Under the pieces are notes generated by a model. It saw only the letters and a program-made list of their open reading frames with translations, had not been told where the DNA came from and searched no databases. Made by a program: the position numbers and the translations under genes. DNA of 64,000 nucleotides from Planotetraspora silvatica (GTDB lineage Bacteria > Actinomycetota > Actinomycetes > Streptosporangiales > Streptosporangiaceae), in assembly GCF_016863315.1 (NCBI RefSeq), contig NZ_BOOQ01000012.1, positions 1 to 64,000 of the forward strand, read 5' to 3'. Positions 52,640 to 61,397 of this stretch are shown here, in pieces (the stretch's first letter is position 1; every line of letters starts with the position of its first letter).

Positions 52640-53320
52640 ATGACGACAATCAAGAACGTCGTGCTCGTGCACGGCGCCTTCGTGGACGGATCCGGTTGGC
52701 AGGGCGTCTACGACGAGCTCGCCACGGACGGTTTCCGCGTCCGGATGGTGCAGAACCCGACGCTGTCGCTCGACGGTGACGTCGCAGCGACCCGCCAAGT
52801 GCTCGACGCGCTCGACGGCCCGGCCGTCCTGGTCGGCCACTCCTACGGCGGGGCCGTCATCAGCGAAGCCGGTACGCACCCCAACGTGGCGGCGCTGGTC
52901 TACATCGCCGCATTCGCCCCCGACAAGGGCGAGTCGGTCGGCACCCTCATCGCCGACCCGCCGCCCGGGGCGCCGGTGCCGCCGATCCTGCCTCCGCGCG
53001 ACGGCTTCCTCTATCTCGACCGTGACAAGTTCCACGGCGCGTTCGCCGCAGATCTGCCCGCACAACTGGCCGCGTTCATGGCCGACACGCAGGTCCCCTG
53101 GGGCGTGGACGCCCTCGCCGGGGTGGTCAACGAGCCGGCCTGGCGGCACAGGCCCAGCTGGTACCTCGTCGCCACCGAGGACCGCATGATTCCGCCGCCG
53201 GTCCAGCGCGTCATGGCCGAACGCGCCGGATCGTTCGTCGTGGAGGCGATCGGCAGCCACGCCGTCCACGTCTCCCAGCCCGCCGCGGTCGCCGACCTCA
53301 TCCGCCAGGCAGCCGCCTGA
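52640..53320 (+). CDS. Alpha/beta hydrolase
   Basis: Start ATG with CAGGAG nine bases before. The 226-residue protein has VLVHGAFVDGSGW (oxyanion), VLVGHSYGGAVISEAG (Ser nucleophile), ATEDRMIPP (acid) and IGSHAVHVSQP (His), the pattern of small EstC/RutD-like esterases common in soil actinomycetes. Coupled to the next regulator through TGATG. Confidence 0.88.
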   Translation: MTTIKNVVLVHGAFVDGSGWQGVYDELATDGFRVRMVQNPTLSLDGDVAATRQVLDALDGPAVLVGHSYGGAVISEAGTHPNVAALVYIAAFAPDKGESVGTLIADPPPGAPVPPILPPRDGFLYLDRDKFHGAFAADLPAQLAAFMADTQVPWGVDALAGVVNEPAWRHRPSWYLVATEDRMIPPPVQRVMAERAGSFVVEAIGSHAVHVSQPAAVADLIRQAAA

Positions 53321-56094
53321 TGACGGCCGTCATGAGCCTGGGCCTGCCGGTCGGCGCCCGCGACCGGCCGCTCATCGGCCGCATCGAGGAACAACACGTC
53401 CTGACTGGCCTTGTGGCCGGCGTCCGGGAAGGGCTGAGTGGCGTGCTGGTACTGGTCGGCGAACCTGGGACCGGCAAGACCCGGCTCCTCGACCAGGCCG
53501 CGACGGGTTGTCCGGACGTCCGCGTCGTCAGGATCGCCGGTGTGGAGTCCGAGGTGCATCTCGGCTTCGCCGCGTTGCACCGCCTCCTGCGCCCCTGGTC
53601 GCCTCGTATCGAGAGCCTTCCCACCCCGCAGCGCGACGCGTTGCGCTCGGCGTTCGGCCAGGTGGCCGGAGTCGCGGCCGACCGGTACCTCGTCGGCATG
53701 GCGGCTCTCACGCTTCTCGCCGATGCCGCCTCGGTCCAGCCCCTGCTGTGCGTGGTGGACGACGTGCAGTGGCTGGACCGGGAATCGGCCGGAGCCTTGG
53801 CGTTCGTCGCTCGCCGCCTCCATGCCGAAGCCGTGGGGCTCCTGTTCGCCACCCGCCCCCGCTCTGACGGTTCGGCCCTCTTCGACGGGCTACCCGTCAT
53901 GGCGGTGTCCGGGCTGCCCGATCGCGATGCCGGGAGGCTGCTGTCGACGAGCGTCGCCGGACGTCTCGACGACGCGGTGGCCGCGAAGATCGTCACCGGC
54001 ACCGGCGGCAACCCGCTGGCGTTGATCGAGCTCGCCCGCACGCTCACCGCTGAGCAGTTGTCGGGCCGTGCCCCCTTGCCCAGCCCTCTCCCGGTCGGCC
54101 CGCTCCTCGAAACACATTTCCTGCAGCAGATCCAGTCCCTCCCCGCGGATACCCGGACCCTGCTCCTCGTCGTCGCCGCCGCGCCGCCCGGAGACCAGTC
54201 GCTGCTCTGGCGGGCCGCCGGTCACCTGGGGATCGCCGCGAGCGCGGCGGACACCGCGCTGTCCGCGGGCGTTCTAACCCACCACGACTCCCTGGACTTC
54301 CGGCATCCGTTGATCCGCTCCGCCGTCTACCGGGGCGCCGACGCGGTGGAGCGGCGTAGCATCCACGCCGCCCTCGCCGCCGTGAGCGATCCGGATCGCG
54401 ACCGGGACCACCGCGCGTGGCATCGCGCGCACGCCACGATCGGCCTCGACGAAGAGGTCGCGGCGGAGCTCGAAAGAGCCTCGGAGCACGCACGTTCCCG
54501 CGGCGGCCACGCGGAACAGGCCGCCTTCCTGTCCCGCGCGGCGGAGCTCACTCCCGATGCCCGCGATCAGGCCGCGCGGCTCGTCGCAGCCGCACACGCC
54601 TACGTCGTGGTCGGAGAGTCGGTCGCGGCGCGGGAGATGCTCGGCCGTGCCGAGCCCGGTCTGGACCGTCCCGTGCTGCGCGCCCGTGCGCGGCAGATAA
54701 GGGCGACGGCCGAGCTGTACCTCGGCCGGGTCGCCGCCGCCCCTGCGATTCTCCTGGAGGCCGCCGAGTCGATCGCCGACCTGGATCCTCGTCTGTCGCG
54801 GAAAATGATGTTCGAAGCACTCCAGGTGGCTCTGATCACATACGACCGCTCCGTCGGAGTCACCCCGCAGGGCCTCGCTCGCGCGGTGCTGGCGTCACCT
54901 GCGATGGAGTCGACGGAGCCGACCTTCTCCGACCTCCTGCTCAACGCCTACGCCACACGCATCGCCGTCGGCCACCGGCCCGCCGTGCCGTTGCTGCGCG
55001 GCGCGCTGGAAGCCCTGCACACGGACGGAAGCCTCGCGGAGGACGGCCTGCCGCTGGCGGCGGTCAGCATGTTCGCGTCCGAAGACGTGTGGGACGACGA
55101 GGGAGGATGGCGGGCGTGGAAGCGGCTCGAAGCCTTCGATCGCGAGAACGGAGCGCTGGGCGCTCTGCGGACCACACTCATGGTCGGATCCATGTGGGAG
55201 CTGCGCGCGGGCCGGTTCTCAGCGGCGGGCGCGCTGCAGGACGAGCTCGCTGATCTCTCCAGCATGATCGGACAGCCGTCCTCCGGAGACATCCAGCGGA
55301 TCGAGCTCCTGGCATGGAGCGGTAGAGAGGCCGAGACACGGGCGCTGGCGGTCGCCGCGCGGACCGGCTCGACCGTCGGTCTCGTCGACTTCGCCAGTAA
55401 CTGCATGGCAGTGCTGGAGCTGAGCCTCGGCCGCTACGCCGAAGCACTGGCCTGCGTCCTTCCGTCATTCGAGGCCGACAGGCCGGGCACCGGCACCAGA
55501 TCGTTGCACGAGATCGTCGAGGCAGGAGTACGGAGCGGCGACCACGTCGCCGCGAAGGCGGCCCTCACCCGTCTGGAGGAGCGCGCCCTGGCCGCTGACA
55601 CCGCCTGGGGCCTCGGCCTGCTCACCCGCTGCAGGGCGCTGATGGTCGACGACGAGCACGCCGAGCGGCTCTACCGCGAGTCGATCGAGCTGCTCGGCCA
55701 CACGCGGATCACGACCGAAACCGCGCGAAGCCACCTCCTGTTCGGCGAGTGGCTCCTGCGGCGCAAGCGCCGCAGCGACGCGCGCCCGGAGCTGCGAACT
55801 GCCTACGAGATGTTCACGGGAATGGGCGCCGCGGCGTTCGCCGAACGAGCCCGAGCCGAACTGTCGGCGACCGGCGAACACCCCCGCAAACGAACCGCCC
55901 CCAACGCCAATGCCCTGACCCCCCGTGAAAAGCAGATCGCGACCCTCGCCGCTTCCGGCGCCACCAACAGCGAAATCGCCGCCCGCCTGTTCCTCAGCAC
56001 CTCGACCATCGAATACCACCTCAACAAGATCTTCCGAAAACTCGACATCACCTCCCGCCGAAAACTCGCTCCCCTCCTGCAAAACGCGCCCTGA
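53320..56094 (+). CDS. LuxR-family LAL-type ATPase regulator
   Basis: The 924-residue protein has Walker A VGEPGTGKTRLL (about 47-55), Walker B LLCVVDDVQWLD, a helical middle and a C-terminal HTH LTPREKQIATLAASGATNSEIAARLFLSTSTIEYHLNKIFRKLDITSRRKL. Its start shares a base with the hydrolase stop, so regulator and enzyme are made together. Related in build to 47193-50006 but not a close duplicate. Confidence 0.9.
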   Translation: MTAVMSLGLPVGARDRPLIGRIEEQHVLTGLVAGVREGLSGVLVLVGEPGTGKTRLLDQAATGCPDVRVVRIAGVESEVHLGFAALHRLLRPWSPRIESLPTPQRDALRSAFGQVAGVAADRYLVGMAALTLLADAASVQPLLCVVDDVQWLDRESAGALAFVARRLHAEAVGLLFATRPRSDGSALFDGLPVMAVSGLPDRDAGRLLSTSVAGRLDDAVAAKIVTGTGGNPLALIELARTLTAEQLSGRAPLPSPLPVGPLLETHFLQQIQSLPADTRTLLLVVAAAPPGDQSLLWRAAGHLGIAASAADTALSAGVLTHHDSLDFRHPLIRSAVYRGADAVERRSIHAALAAVSDPDRDRDHRAWHRAHATIGLDEEVAAELERASEHARSRGGHAEQAAFLSRAAELTPDARDQAARLVAAAHAYVVVGESVAAREMLGRAEPGLDRPVLRARARQIRATAELYLGRVAAAPAILLEAAESIADLDPRLSRKMMFEALQVALITYDRSVGVTPQGLARAVLASPAMESTEPTFSDLLLNAYATRIAVGHRPAVPLLRGALEALHTDGSLAEDGLPLAAVSMFASEDVWDDEGGWRAWKRLEAFDRENGALGALRTTLMVGSMWELRAGRFSAAGALQDELADLSSMIGQPSSGDIQRIELLAWSGREAETRALAVAARTGSTVGLVDFASNCMAVLELSLGRYAEALACVLPSFEADRPGTGTRSLHEIVEAGVRSGDHVAAKAALTRLEERALAADTAWGLGLLTRCRALMVDDEHAERLYRESIELLGHTRITTETARSHLLFGEWLLRRKRRSDARPELRTAYEMFTGMGAAAFAERARAELSATGEHPRKRTAPNANALTPREKQIATLAASGATNSEIAARLFLSTSTIEYHLNKIFRKLDITSRRKLAPLLQNAP

Positions 56095-56265
56095 CCAAAG
56101 CAGACCAGGAATGTCCACCTCGCCTGAACGCCCCCGCACGTTCCTCGATCGGGACCCGGGTGACGCTCCGGGAGGCGATGGAGACCGCCATGGTCGCGCT
56201 GGAGCACACGGTCGGCACGCCCCCGCCATGACGGGCCGGCTGGATCCTGCCCGCGCAGACAGCCG

Positions 56266-56670
56266 TCACCAGAGCGAGAAGAAGCTGCGCAGCGGGTGGG
56301 GATGGTACGAGTCGAACAGCGCGAAGTTGATGAAGGGGGTAGAAGCCACTGCGAGCAGGGCGAAGGCGCGGTTGAGCTCGGTCATCGATTGCGGATGACG
56401 GCGGTTGCCCTCGGTGTCGATGGCCGCATCAGCGGATGCGTGCCCCTCCCCGGGGACGGACCGGTCGGCCGGGGATTCGCGTCGCGAGAGCACCTTGCCG
56501 ACCAAGGCCGCGGCGCCGGTGAGAACCGTACAGGCGACGAGCACGTCCTTGGCGGTCACCATGACTCTCACGTCTTTGTCCAGGGACCGACCGTAAAGAG
56601 TTCTTCGCTCACTCAGCCATCCCACCGCGATGGCGGCGTTGACGAGCAGATCGTAGATGGAGTCGCTCAT
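56266..56670 (-). CDS. Small unknown protein, paralogue of 56838-57203
   Basis: From ATG 56670, 134 residues: SDSIYDLLVNAAIAVGWLSERRTLYG, VRVMVTAKDVLVACTVLTGAAALVGKVL (hydrophobic), then EGNRRHPQSMTELNRAFALLAVASTPFINFALFDSYHPHPLRSFFSLW. It aligns along its length with the next gene (EGN, NRVFA, INF-like and RSxF). One or two membrane helices are likely. A GTG at 56826 would add 52 Pro/Gly-rich residues. Family unknown to me. Confidence 0.6.
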   Translation of the reverse strand: MSDSIYDLLVNAAIAVGWLSERRTLYGRSLDKDVRVMVTAKDVLVACTVLTGAAALVGKVLSRRESPADRSVPGEGHASADAAIDTEGNRRHPQSMTELNRAFALLAVASTPFINFALFDSYHPHPLRSFFSLW

Positions 56671-56837
56671 GCCGGGCCGAGCGTCAGTAGTCGTCTCAGC
56701 GGGCCCACCGGCGGCTTCGGGCCGCTCACCGGTACGGCCGGGCGTAGGTTTGCCGAACGCGGCGGCGGCCAGGCCGAGGCGGCCGATCGAAGCGGTCGCG
56801 GTCTGCGCGATCGTCACGGTCCTCACCGCCGGTTTCG

Positions 56838-57203
56838 TCAGGTGAACAGCCGGAAGATCGTGCCGGGCCGGTAGGAGCGCAAGATGTTGAAGTTCACGCT
56901 GGGAGTGAGACCGATCGCACCGGCCGCGAATACTCGGTTCAGCATCTTCATCGCCGTGAAGCAGCGGTAGTAGCGTCTCCCGCGCCGGGAGGAGTCGGAC
57001 GTGAGGTTGCCCTCCGCGTCCAGCGGCAGCCCCTGTGGGAACTCATGCTTTACGAGTCGGCCGGCGGCGATGGTGGCGATGTTCGTGAGCGCGGATCCGA
57101 GGACGGCGAGATCCTTGAGCCTGACCGCGTCGTCCGTCGCTTGATCGAGGTGGTGCTGCGTCCTCAGGGTGTGCTGCTCGATCAGCCAGCCCCCGGCGAG
57201 CAT
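56838..57203 (-). CDS. Small unknown protein, probably 5'-truncated paralogue
   Basis: The visible product (121 residues) reads GGWLIEQHTLRTQHHLDQ, LAVLGSALTNIATIAAGRLV, EGNLTSDSSRRGRRYYRCFTAMKMLNRVFAAGAIGLTPSVNFNILRSYRPGTIFRLF. Similarity to the downstream paralogue starts before the ATG: the in-frame codons upstream read ELWSRYDVAANT, matching its DSIYDLLVNAAI, yet no start codon lies there before a TAG. So the true N-terminus is lost or uses a rare start. The two genes are 12-170 bases apart depending on start. Confidence 0.5.
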   Translation of the reverse strand: MLAGGWLIEQHTLRTQHHLDQATDDAVRLKDLAVLGSALTNIATIAAGRLVKHEFPQGLPLDAEGNLTSDSSRRGRRYYRCFTAMKMLNRVFAAGAIGLTPSVNFNILRSYRPGTIFRLFT

Positions 57204-57650
57204 CGTGTTCGCCGCGACGTCGTACCTGCTCCACAGCTCCCTGGCCCCAGCATCACCTGTCTTGCTGGGGCGCAGTCCCTATGGGCCGCCGACGAGAGCA
57301 GCGGCGGCGCCCAGTTGGTGGATGGACGCCGCAGAAGTCGTGAGCAAACTCATCGTGACCCCCGCGTTGAATGCGGCTCACAAGGCTTCTCATGGCGACC
57401 CGCGAGATGACGGGTCAGTGCTACGTCCTCTAACCAAGACTGTGACCTGCCGTTTCTCATGTCAAGCGCACGTCCGGAGGCCCACCGATGCCCTCTGGCG
57501 TACGGGCGCGAGTCTGCAGCCGGGCGATCGACGCCGCCACGCGGAGTCGGGATCTCGAAGTCCATCGCAGGCGTCCGCGGTCGGCCTGGTATGCGACAGG
57601 GCCGCCTTCGATCTGCATCGGAAGGCGGCCCCATCTCCATCGGACTCCGG
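57204..57650. other. Intergenic, remnant 5' end of paralogue and hairpin
   Basis: The first 35 bases continue the reading frame of 56838-57203 without a start codon. GCCCCAGC (57244) and GCTGGGGC (57264) form a hairpin. The remainder has no convincing gene on either strand. Confidence 0.5.
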
Positions 57651-60600
57651 TCAGCTGATGGGCTGCCAGGGGCCGTACTGCTGGCCGGGCGCCTGGTTAC
57701 GGGTCCACCACTGCGCCTTGTACTTCTTGTCCTTGTAGACGACGACGTCGCCGGAGTTGAAGACCCGGGACGGGGTCCAGATGGCGGTGCCGTCGGCCGC
57801 GGTCTCCATCTGCTCCCATGGGCCGTTGGGGTCGCCCGGCTTCTGGTTCTGCGTCCACCACATGGCCAGCCAGGTCGAGCCCTGGTAGGTCACCGTGTCG
57901 CCGTTGTTGTACACCTTCGAGGCGTTCCAGGCCGGCGCGACGGGCGTGACCGGAAGGTTCAGCCCGACGATGACCGGGTCGTGGTCGGAGGCCGCGAACG
58001 GGTCGGTGCCGTTGAACAGTTGAGCGGCGTTGTAGTTGTAGCGGCTGTAGCCGTAGGCCACGGACTCCTGCGCGTTGATCTGCCACACGTCCGCGCCGGT
58101 CGCCATCGCCTTCGCGGCCGCGTTGGCCAGCACGTGGTCGAGGGAGCCCTGCAGGCCGTTGAAGGAGTACGTCGACTCCGACGGGTCGAACGTGCTGCCC
58201 AGGTCGGTGTAGCCGGCGGCGTACAGGACCTGCATCGGGTCCTCGTGCGTGTAAGCGTTGAAGTCGCCGAGCAGGAAGATCCGGTCGGTGCCGAGGCCCG
58301 ACGCCGCCTGCGACGCGAACACCGAGAGATCCTGCGCCTGGCGGACCCGGGTCGCGTTGAACGCGCCCTGGTCGACCGCCGGGGAGGAGGTGTCCTCGAG
58401 GTCGCCGTCGTAGAGCGGAGTGCCGGCGCCCTTCGACTTCAGGTGGTTGGCCACGACGAGGAACGCGTCCTTGTCGGTGGCGCCGGCCTTCTTGAAGCCC
58501 TGGGCCAGCGGCTGGCGGGCGATCGAGAACGGCTGGCCGGGGCCGGAGTCGCCGGTCAGCACGGTCGACGCTCCGACCAGGGTGACGTCGGCCGGCTTGT
58601 AGATGAAGGCGGTACGGATGACGTCCTGCTGGGACAGCGGCGGCAGCTTGTCGGTGGACGGCGTCGGCGCGTAGGCCCAGACGTTCGAGCCGGCGGCCGC
58701 GTTGAGCGCGTCGACGAGGCCGGCCAGCGCGGTGTCACGCGGCTCACCGAACTTGGCGGAGTTCTCGACCTCCTCCAGCGACACGATGCTCGCGCCGAGC
58801 CGGTTGATACCGGTGACGATCTTCGCCTGCTGGCGGGCGAAGTTGACGTCGTCGGCCGCGCCGCGCGGGCCGGAGCCGCCGTCGGTGCCGGTGCACGTGT
58901 TGACCGCGATCCGGTTGCCCTGCCGGTCCGTGTAGTACGTGCAGCTGCCCAGTCCCTTGGCGACGTAGTCCTCGCCGGTCATGGGGAAGTAGTTCTGGAC
59001 GTTGAACGTGGCCAGGCGGATGTCGCCACTGACGGCCGCCGGCCGCTGGTTGCCGGTACGGAGGTCGCTGAAGGTGGCGACGGCCGAACCGTCGTCGGTG
59101 ACCTGCTGCCTCGGCTGGAAGTTCCACAGCGAGAACCGGTACTCGAGGACCACCGGCTCGTGGAAGGTGACCTTCGAGCCCACCGTGACCGGGTGGGTCG
59201 TGGTCAGCCACGGCAGAGGAGTGTTGCGGGCGCTGCTGGTGCTGTAGTTCGTGCTGGAGCCGTCGTCGAGCGTCACCATCCGGGCGGCGTTGTCGGCCGC
59301 GACGGCCTTCGCCTCGGTGCTGCCCGCGGTTCCGGCGTCGGTCGGCTGGCGCAGCGGCTTGTCGCCCGCGGCCAGCGTGAAGGAGCCGTAGAAGTTCGCG
59401 TCGTAGTTGTCCGACACCGTGAAGTCGCCCTGCGGGGTGATCAGCTCACCCTCGTGCGCCTCCTTCGCGGCGTCGGTCGCCAGGTCCGACCACGCGATCT
59501 GGTCCGGGACGACGGCCGGCAGCGCGGTGGCGAGCTTGGTCACCGTCGGGGACTGGATCTCGGTCTCGCCCTGGAACTCGGTGACCTCGCCGGTCACCTG
59601 GACGCTGTCGCCGATCGTGACCTGGCCGGCCGACGCCGACCCGTAGACGAACACCGCGTCGGAGGCGTCCGGGGTCTTGTCGTCGGCCTTGGTGCCGCCG
59701 GCGCCACCGGTCTCCAGGAAGAAGCCGTTGAAGCCGCCGGTCGCGTAGACAGCGGTCACGACACCCTCGGTCGTGACGGTCTGCCCCTTGTACGGCGAGG
59801 TGTCGGTGTTCGTGCCCTGGATCGACGCGATCGGGGTGATGGTCGAAGCGGCCTCGGTGACCTTGAAGGTGAAGGTCGCCGAACCGGTCGCACCGGTCGA
59901 GTCGGCGGCGGTCACCGTCACCGACGACGTGCCGGGCGAGGTGGGAGTACCCGAGACGGTGCCGTCCGAGGAGATCGTCAGCCCGGCGGGCAGTCCGGTC
60001 GCCGTCCAGGTGTACGGCGCGGTGCCGCCGGAGGCCTGCAGGTCGATCGGTGTGATCGCCGTGCCGGAGACGGCGCTCTGCGCGCCGGGGCTCGTGACCG
60101 TGATCGTCCCGGTGCCGCCACCGGGGTTCCCGGCGTCGGAGGCGGCGTTCTGGGGGTTCGGAGCGGCGACGTGGAAGTCGGCCGCGTTGTCATCGGTGTC
60201 CGCGCCGTCCGCGGCGCGCTGGTAGCTCAGGGTCAGCGAGTTACCCGTCGGAGCGTTCGCCTCCGGAGAGTTGCTGGTTCCCCAGCCGATCTTGTCGATC
60301 ACCGTGCCGTCGGTGGGAAGCACACCCGAGGTGCTGGCCGCGATGAACAGCGTGCCGCCTCCCGCGCCCGGGTTGACGCTCCCGCCTGTGCTCAGATCGG
60401 GGGTCGGCAGCGGCGAGCCCGGGTTGGTGCTCGCGTTGTTGCTCGGCAACTGGATGAGGAAGTGGCCGTGGCCGGCGACCGTCCCGGAAAGCGGGAACAC
60501 CTGCGAACCGCTCGGGACCACGGTGCTCGTGGGCGCGCGGTACTGGAGGGTGTCGCCGGTGAGGGAGACGGCGTTCGGCGTCGGGTTGTAGAGCTCGACG

Positions 60601-60776
60601 AACTTGTTGAGGTAGCTCGCGCCGGACGAGCCTCCGTTGACGTACGCCTCGCTGATGATCAGGCCGGTCCCGGCCGGGCTGGCGGACGCCGGGGCGGCGA
60701 ACAACGAGCAGGCGACGCCTGCTGTGGATAGTGTCAATGCGGCGATGGTGACTCGCCGGAAAAGCGGCGCAGACAA
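57651..60776 (-). CDS. Secreted ExeM/NucH-like nuclease with two carbohydrate-binding modules
   Basis: GGAGG eight bases before TTG at 60776 supports that start (about 1041 residues; in-frame codons continue to 60827). Order: signal peptide ending AAPASAS; lamin-tail domain (GLIISEAYVNGGSSGASYLNKFVELYNPT); Ig-like module (PYTWTATGLPAGLTISSDGTVSGTP); OB-like region; endonuclease/exonuclease/phosphatase domain with LATFNVQNYF, SLEEVEN, VANHLKSKG, LLGDFNAY, SLDHVLAN and SDHDPVIVGLN; then two chitin-binding type 3-like modules, WNASKVYNNGDTVTYQGSTW and WTPSRVFNSGDVVVYKDKKY. It should degrade extracellular DNA while bound to chitin or another polymer. Confidence 0.88.
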   Translation of the reverse strand: MSAPLFRRVTIAALTLSTAGVACSLFAAPASASPAGTGLIISEAYVNGGSSGASYLNKFVELYNPTPNAVSLTGDTLQYRAPTSTVVPSGSQVFPLSGTVAGHGHFLIQLPSNNASTNPGSPLPTPDLSTGGSVNPGAGGGTLFIAASTSGVLPTDGTVIDKIGWGTSNSPEANAPTGNSLTLSYQRAADGADTDDNAADFHVAAPNPQNAASDAGNPGGGTGTITVTSPGAQSAVSGTAITPIDLQASGGTAPYTWTATGLPAGLTISSDGTVSGTPTSPGTSSVTVTAADSTGATGSATFTFKVTEAASTITPIASIQGTNTDTSPYKGQTVTTEGVVTAVYATGGFNGFFLETGGAGGTKADDKTPDASDAVFVYGSASAGQVTIGDSVQVTGEVTEFQGETEIQSPTVTKLATALPAVVPDQIAWSDLATDAAKEAHEGELITPQGDFTVSDNYDANFYGSFTLAAGDKPLRQPTDAGTAGSTEAKAVAADNAARMVTLDDGSSTNYSTSSARNTPLPWLTTTHPVTVGSKVTFHEPVVLEYRFSLWNFQPRQQVTDDGSAVATFSDLRTGNQRPAAVSGDIRLATFNVQNYFPMTGEDYVAKGLGSCTYYTDRQGNRIAVNTCTGTDGGSGPRGAADDVNFARQQAKIVTGINRLGASIVSLEEVENSAKFGEPRDTALAGLVDALNAAAGSNVWAYAPTPSTDKLPPLSQQDVIRTAFIYKPADVTLVGASTVLTGDSGPGQPFSIARQPLAQGFKKAGATDKDAFLVVANHLKSKGAGTPLYDGDLEDTSSPAVDQGAFNATRVRQAQDLSVFASQAASGLGTDRIFLLGDFNAYTHEDPMQVLYAAGYTDLGSTFDPSESTYSFNGLQGSLDHVLANAAAKAMATGADVWQINAQESVAYGYSRYNYNAAQLFNGTDPFAASDHDPVIVGLNLPVTPVAPAWNASKVYNNGDTVTYQGSTWLAMWWTQNQKPGDPNGPWEQMETAADGTAIWTPSRVFNSGDVVVYKDKKYKAQWWTRNQAPGQQYGPWQPIS

Positions 60777-60949
60777 AGACCGCACCTCCAAATGGGGTCG
60801 CTGGCTTGCTGTGGCCCGGTGTCTCATTTGGGCCGACGTTGCAGGCTATGCGGCGATCTTGGATCGCGTGCGGACGGAAGCTGAACAGCGTGTTACGGGG
60901 TGCTGGGGATCTGGGTGGAGAACACCCGAGGGGGAATGCCCGCCCGGCC

Positions 60950-61363
60950 TCAGGAGCCGAGCGCGTGCCCAGTCGTCGCGTCGATGTGGTCAGGGATCTC
61001 GGCGTGGCGGTCGCCGACCGTCGGTGTCCCGGTGGGTTCGAACATGAGGATCGCGGCTCCGATGGGAGCGGACGGCCTGTGCTCAGTGCCGCGGGGGACG
61101 GTGAACACCGTGCCCTGGGGAAGCCGGACCGTGCGCTCCCCGCCGGGCTCGCGCAAGGAGATGTGCAGCTCCCCGTCGAGCACCAGGAAGAACTCGTCGG
61201 TGTCGTCGTGGACGTGCCAGATGTGCTCGCCCTCGACCTTGGCAACGCGTACGTCGTAGTCGTTGACGCGCGTGACGATGCGCGGGCTCCACAGGGCGTC
61301 GAAGGAGGCCAGGGCCTTGCCGAGGGGGATGGGTTCGTTGCTCACAAGTGGATCCTGGCCCAT
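60950..61363 (-). CDS. Cupin-domain protein
   Basis: The 137-residue protein has VEGEHIWHVHDDTDEFFLVLDGELHISLRE (cupin motif 1) and VPRGTEHRPSAP (motif 2). GTG at 61345 after AGGATCC is a possible start. Divergent from the GlxA-type regulator by about 35 bases, and so a likely target of it. Confidence 0.85.
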   Translation of the reverse strand: MGQDPLVSNEPIPLGKALASFDALWSPRIVTRVNDYDVRVAKVEGEHIWHVHDDTDEFFLVLDGELHISLREPGGERTVRLPQGTVFTVPRGTEHRPSAPIGAAILMFEPTGTPTVGDRHAEIPDHIDATTGHALGS

Positions 61364-61397
61364 TGGGCATGAGCGGCGTGAGTGCTAGGAATGGCAC

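Noticed and set aside
56148-56230. Short forward frame reading VTLREAMETAMVALEHTVG
   Set aside because: Its codons look coding, but it is under 30 residues, has no ribosome site and no recognised family; perhaps a gene remnant.
57459-60731. Forward frame of 1090 codons
   Set aside because: It is exactly antisense to the nuclease gene, Val/Arg/Gly-rich without any domain, and follows from high third-position GC on the other strand.
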